From Parasponia andersonii (Eukaryota; Streptophyta; Magnoliopsida; Rosales; Cannabaceae), in assembly GCA_002914805.1 (NCBI GenBank), contig JXTB01000119.1:725621-789620 (forward strand): a stretch of 64,000 bases of DNA. Reading direction: 5' to 3'. Numbering within the stretch: the stretch's first letter is position 1; each line of letters opens with the position of its first letter. The notes below the pieces were generated by a model that worked only from the letters and a program-made list of their open reading frames with translations, made no database searches and was not told where the DNA came from. Made by a program: the position numbers and the translations under genes. Below, in pieces: positions 62,771 to 64,000 of this stretch.

Positions 62771-64000
62771 TAGTTAGAGTTTTAGGGCATGCTTACTAAT
62801 GAAAAGAAATGAAAATGAAAAGAGAAAAAAAATGAAAAAGAATAAAAAATTGAGTTCTTTTCTAAAATTTAACCAATTATGTTAAAGATTCTTCAAAATA
62901 GTATACTCCAAACAAATAATGAATGAGCATATGAATAGAAGAGAAAAGAAATCACTTCATAATTTTTATTCCTTTTCTAGTCCATTGCGAATTAGTAAAG
63001 ATGGTCATGATTTAACAGATGATATCTTTAATAAAAGAAATGTGCTATTGAGAATGGAGTAGGCAACATTGAAAGGGGCAGAGGCAGGCTACTTAAATTC
63101 TACAAACTAATGTAGCTAATATAGTATAAAGATAAATTCAGCATGAGATCATGTTATCAGTCCCAACCCAAAAGTTGTCAGGAAATAAGAAATATGAATA
63201 TCTGAGAGTTATTTTTTGAACTATCGTAATACGTATTTATTTTTCTTTAAATTATAATAAATAGAGGTCATTAGTTAAGTTTTATTTTTTTTAAAATTCA
63301 AATAAAAATTATAATAACAAATTGTATTACATAAAATTTTTTATAATGAGAATCAGAAAATCAATTCATAAACTTAAAAGACCCAAAAAAAAAAAAACTA
63401 ACAACAACAACAACTAAGATCTCTAAGCAAATCCAATTCTCGTCGGAGATCTTAGAAAACTCTATAAAGAATGTATTAAAACTCTTCAATGGTTCATTTA
63501 TATTCTTCACTATCTAAATTAATATTTCTGATTAATTCACAAAAAAAAAAGTTCATACAAATTCCAATGTGCGATAGTAGCATACTCAGTGGATCTAAAG
63601 ATTTAAATATAACTACACCAATAAAATATGAGTAAATGGCACCATTAGTTCCCAATGTATTACTATTTTGACATATTAATAATCAAATTTTTTTTTTTTC
63701 CTTTTTAGTGCATTCAAGTATGTAACGTTTCTTTTTTGGCATAATAAGTATTTCGTCTTAGTCTAAAATCTCATTAGAATTTATTTAAATGAGAGAAATT
63801 TTACTCTATTATTAATCCCTATTATTTCATTGTTTAGCAATTTAGTCTTTTAGATTTTTTTTTTATTTTCATATCTTCGATTAATATTATTCCATCCCCC
63901 ATATATTTATATCTAGGTAGTATAGATTTATATCTAGGTGGGCATCTACCTTTATAAATAGAATAATTATTTTAAACTAAAGGTAAGTAAAAAAAAAAAA
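62771..64000. other. Intergenic with patatin-flank repeat and partial MITE
   Basis: 63016-63205 is copy C of the dispersed repeat seen at 51236-51425. From about 63632 the sequence GTAAATGGCACCATTAGTTC resembles the end of the Mutator-like MITE at 29839-30347 and may be the left arm of a further copy cut by the window edge. No gene recognised. Confidence 0.5.
63016..63205. repeat. Dispersed repeat, copy C
   Basis: Same orientation as copy A at 51236-51425; shares ATTGAGAATGGAG, CTACAAACTAATGTAGCTAA and TCAG..CCCA.CCCAAAAGTTGT with a few substitutions and small indels. Confidence 0.75.

Overview
The window is nuclear DNA of a flowering plant, most likely a eudicot. The evidence is AT-rich intergenic DNA, short GT-AG introns, plant-only gene families (land-plant GPAT, PLS-type PPR, DUF724/Agenet, chloroplast NFU) and plant transposon families. 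A run of 45 N at 26932-26976 shows it comes from a scaffolded assembly. I cannot fix the species; a rosid is plausible but unproven.

Eight apparently intact protein genes were resolved exon by exon from reading frame and splice signals. In order they are: a glycerol-3-phosphate acyltransferase of the GPAT2/3 type (+, 2764-4977); the DEAH-box RNA helicase PRP43/DHX15 (+, 9545-13185); an intronless E-class PPR protein (-, 13739-15358); the long-chain acyl-CoA synthetase LACS1 (-, 16502-21016, 19 exons, 660 aa); an Agenet/AT-hook/DUF724 nuclear protein (-, 31285-37863, 9 exons, 928 aa); a chloroplast NFU iron-sulfur scaffold (+, 38995-40684); a six-helix INSIG-like membrane protein (-, 41080-42266); and the SWR1/NuA4 subunit SWC4 (-, 51849-55464, 16 exons, 439 aa). 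A patatin-like lipase at 43962-45838 is a pseudogene, and pieces of a second copy lie at 49195-51145.

The rest is transposon-rich. It holds a putative solo LTR (25716-27503) and a second inverted copy of it at the left edge; another GC-rich LTR-like block (28550-29350); one clear and one possible CACTA-type non-autonomous element (46211-47771, and around 48373-49115) next to the patatin remnants; three Mutator-like fold-back elements with 9-bp target duplications (29839-30347, 57547-58686, 59963-61150); and a non-autonomous hAT element with an 8-bp target duplication (61825-62770).

Functionally the genes are a mixed housekeeping set and not an operon or cluster. GPAT and LACS1 both belong to surface-lipid (cutin/wax) metabolism; PRP43, DUF724 and SWC4 act in RNA or chromatin and share telo-box motifs in their leaders; NFU serves plastid Fe-S assembly. 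The most unusual signals are a short hairpin downstream of LACS1 whose two arms both match LACS1 exon 17, two probable GC-AG introns, and the nearly full-length palindromic elements on the right.
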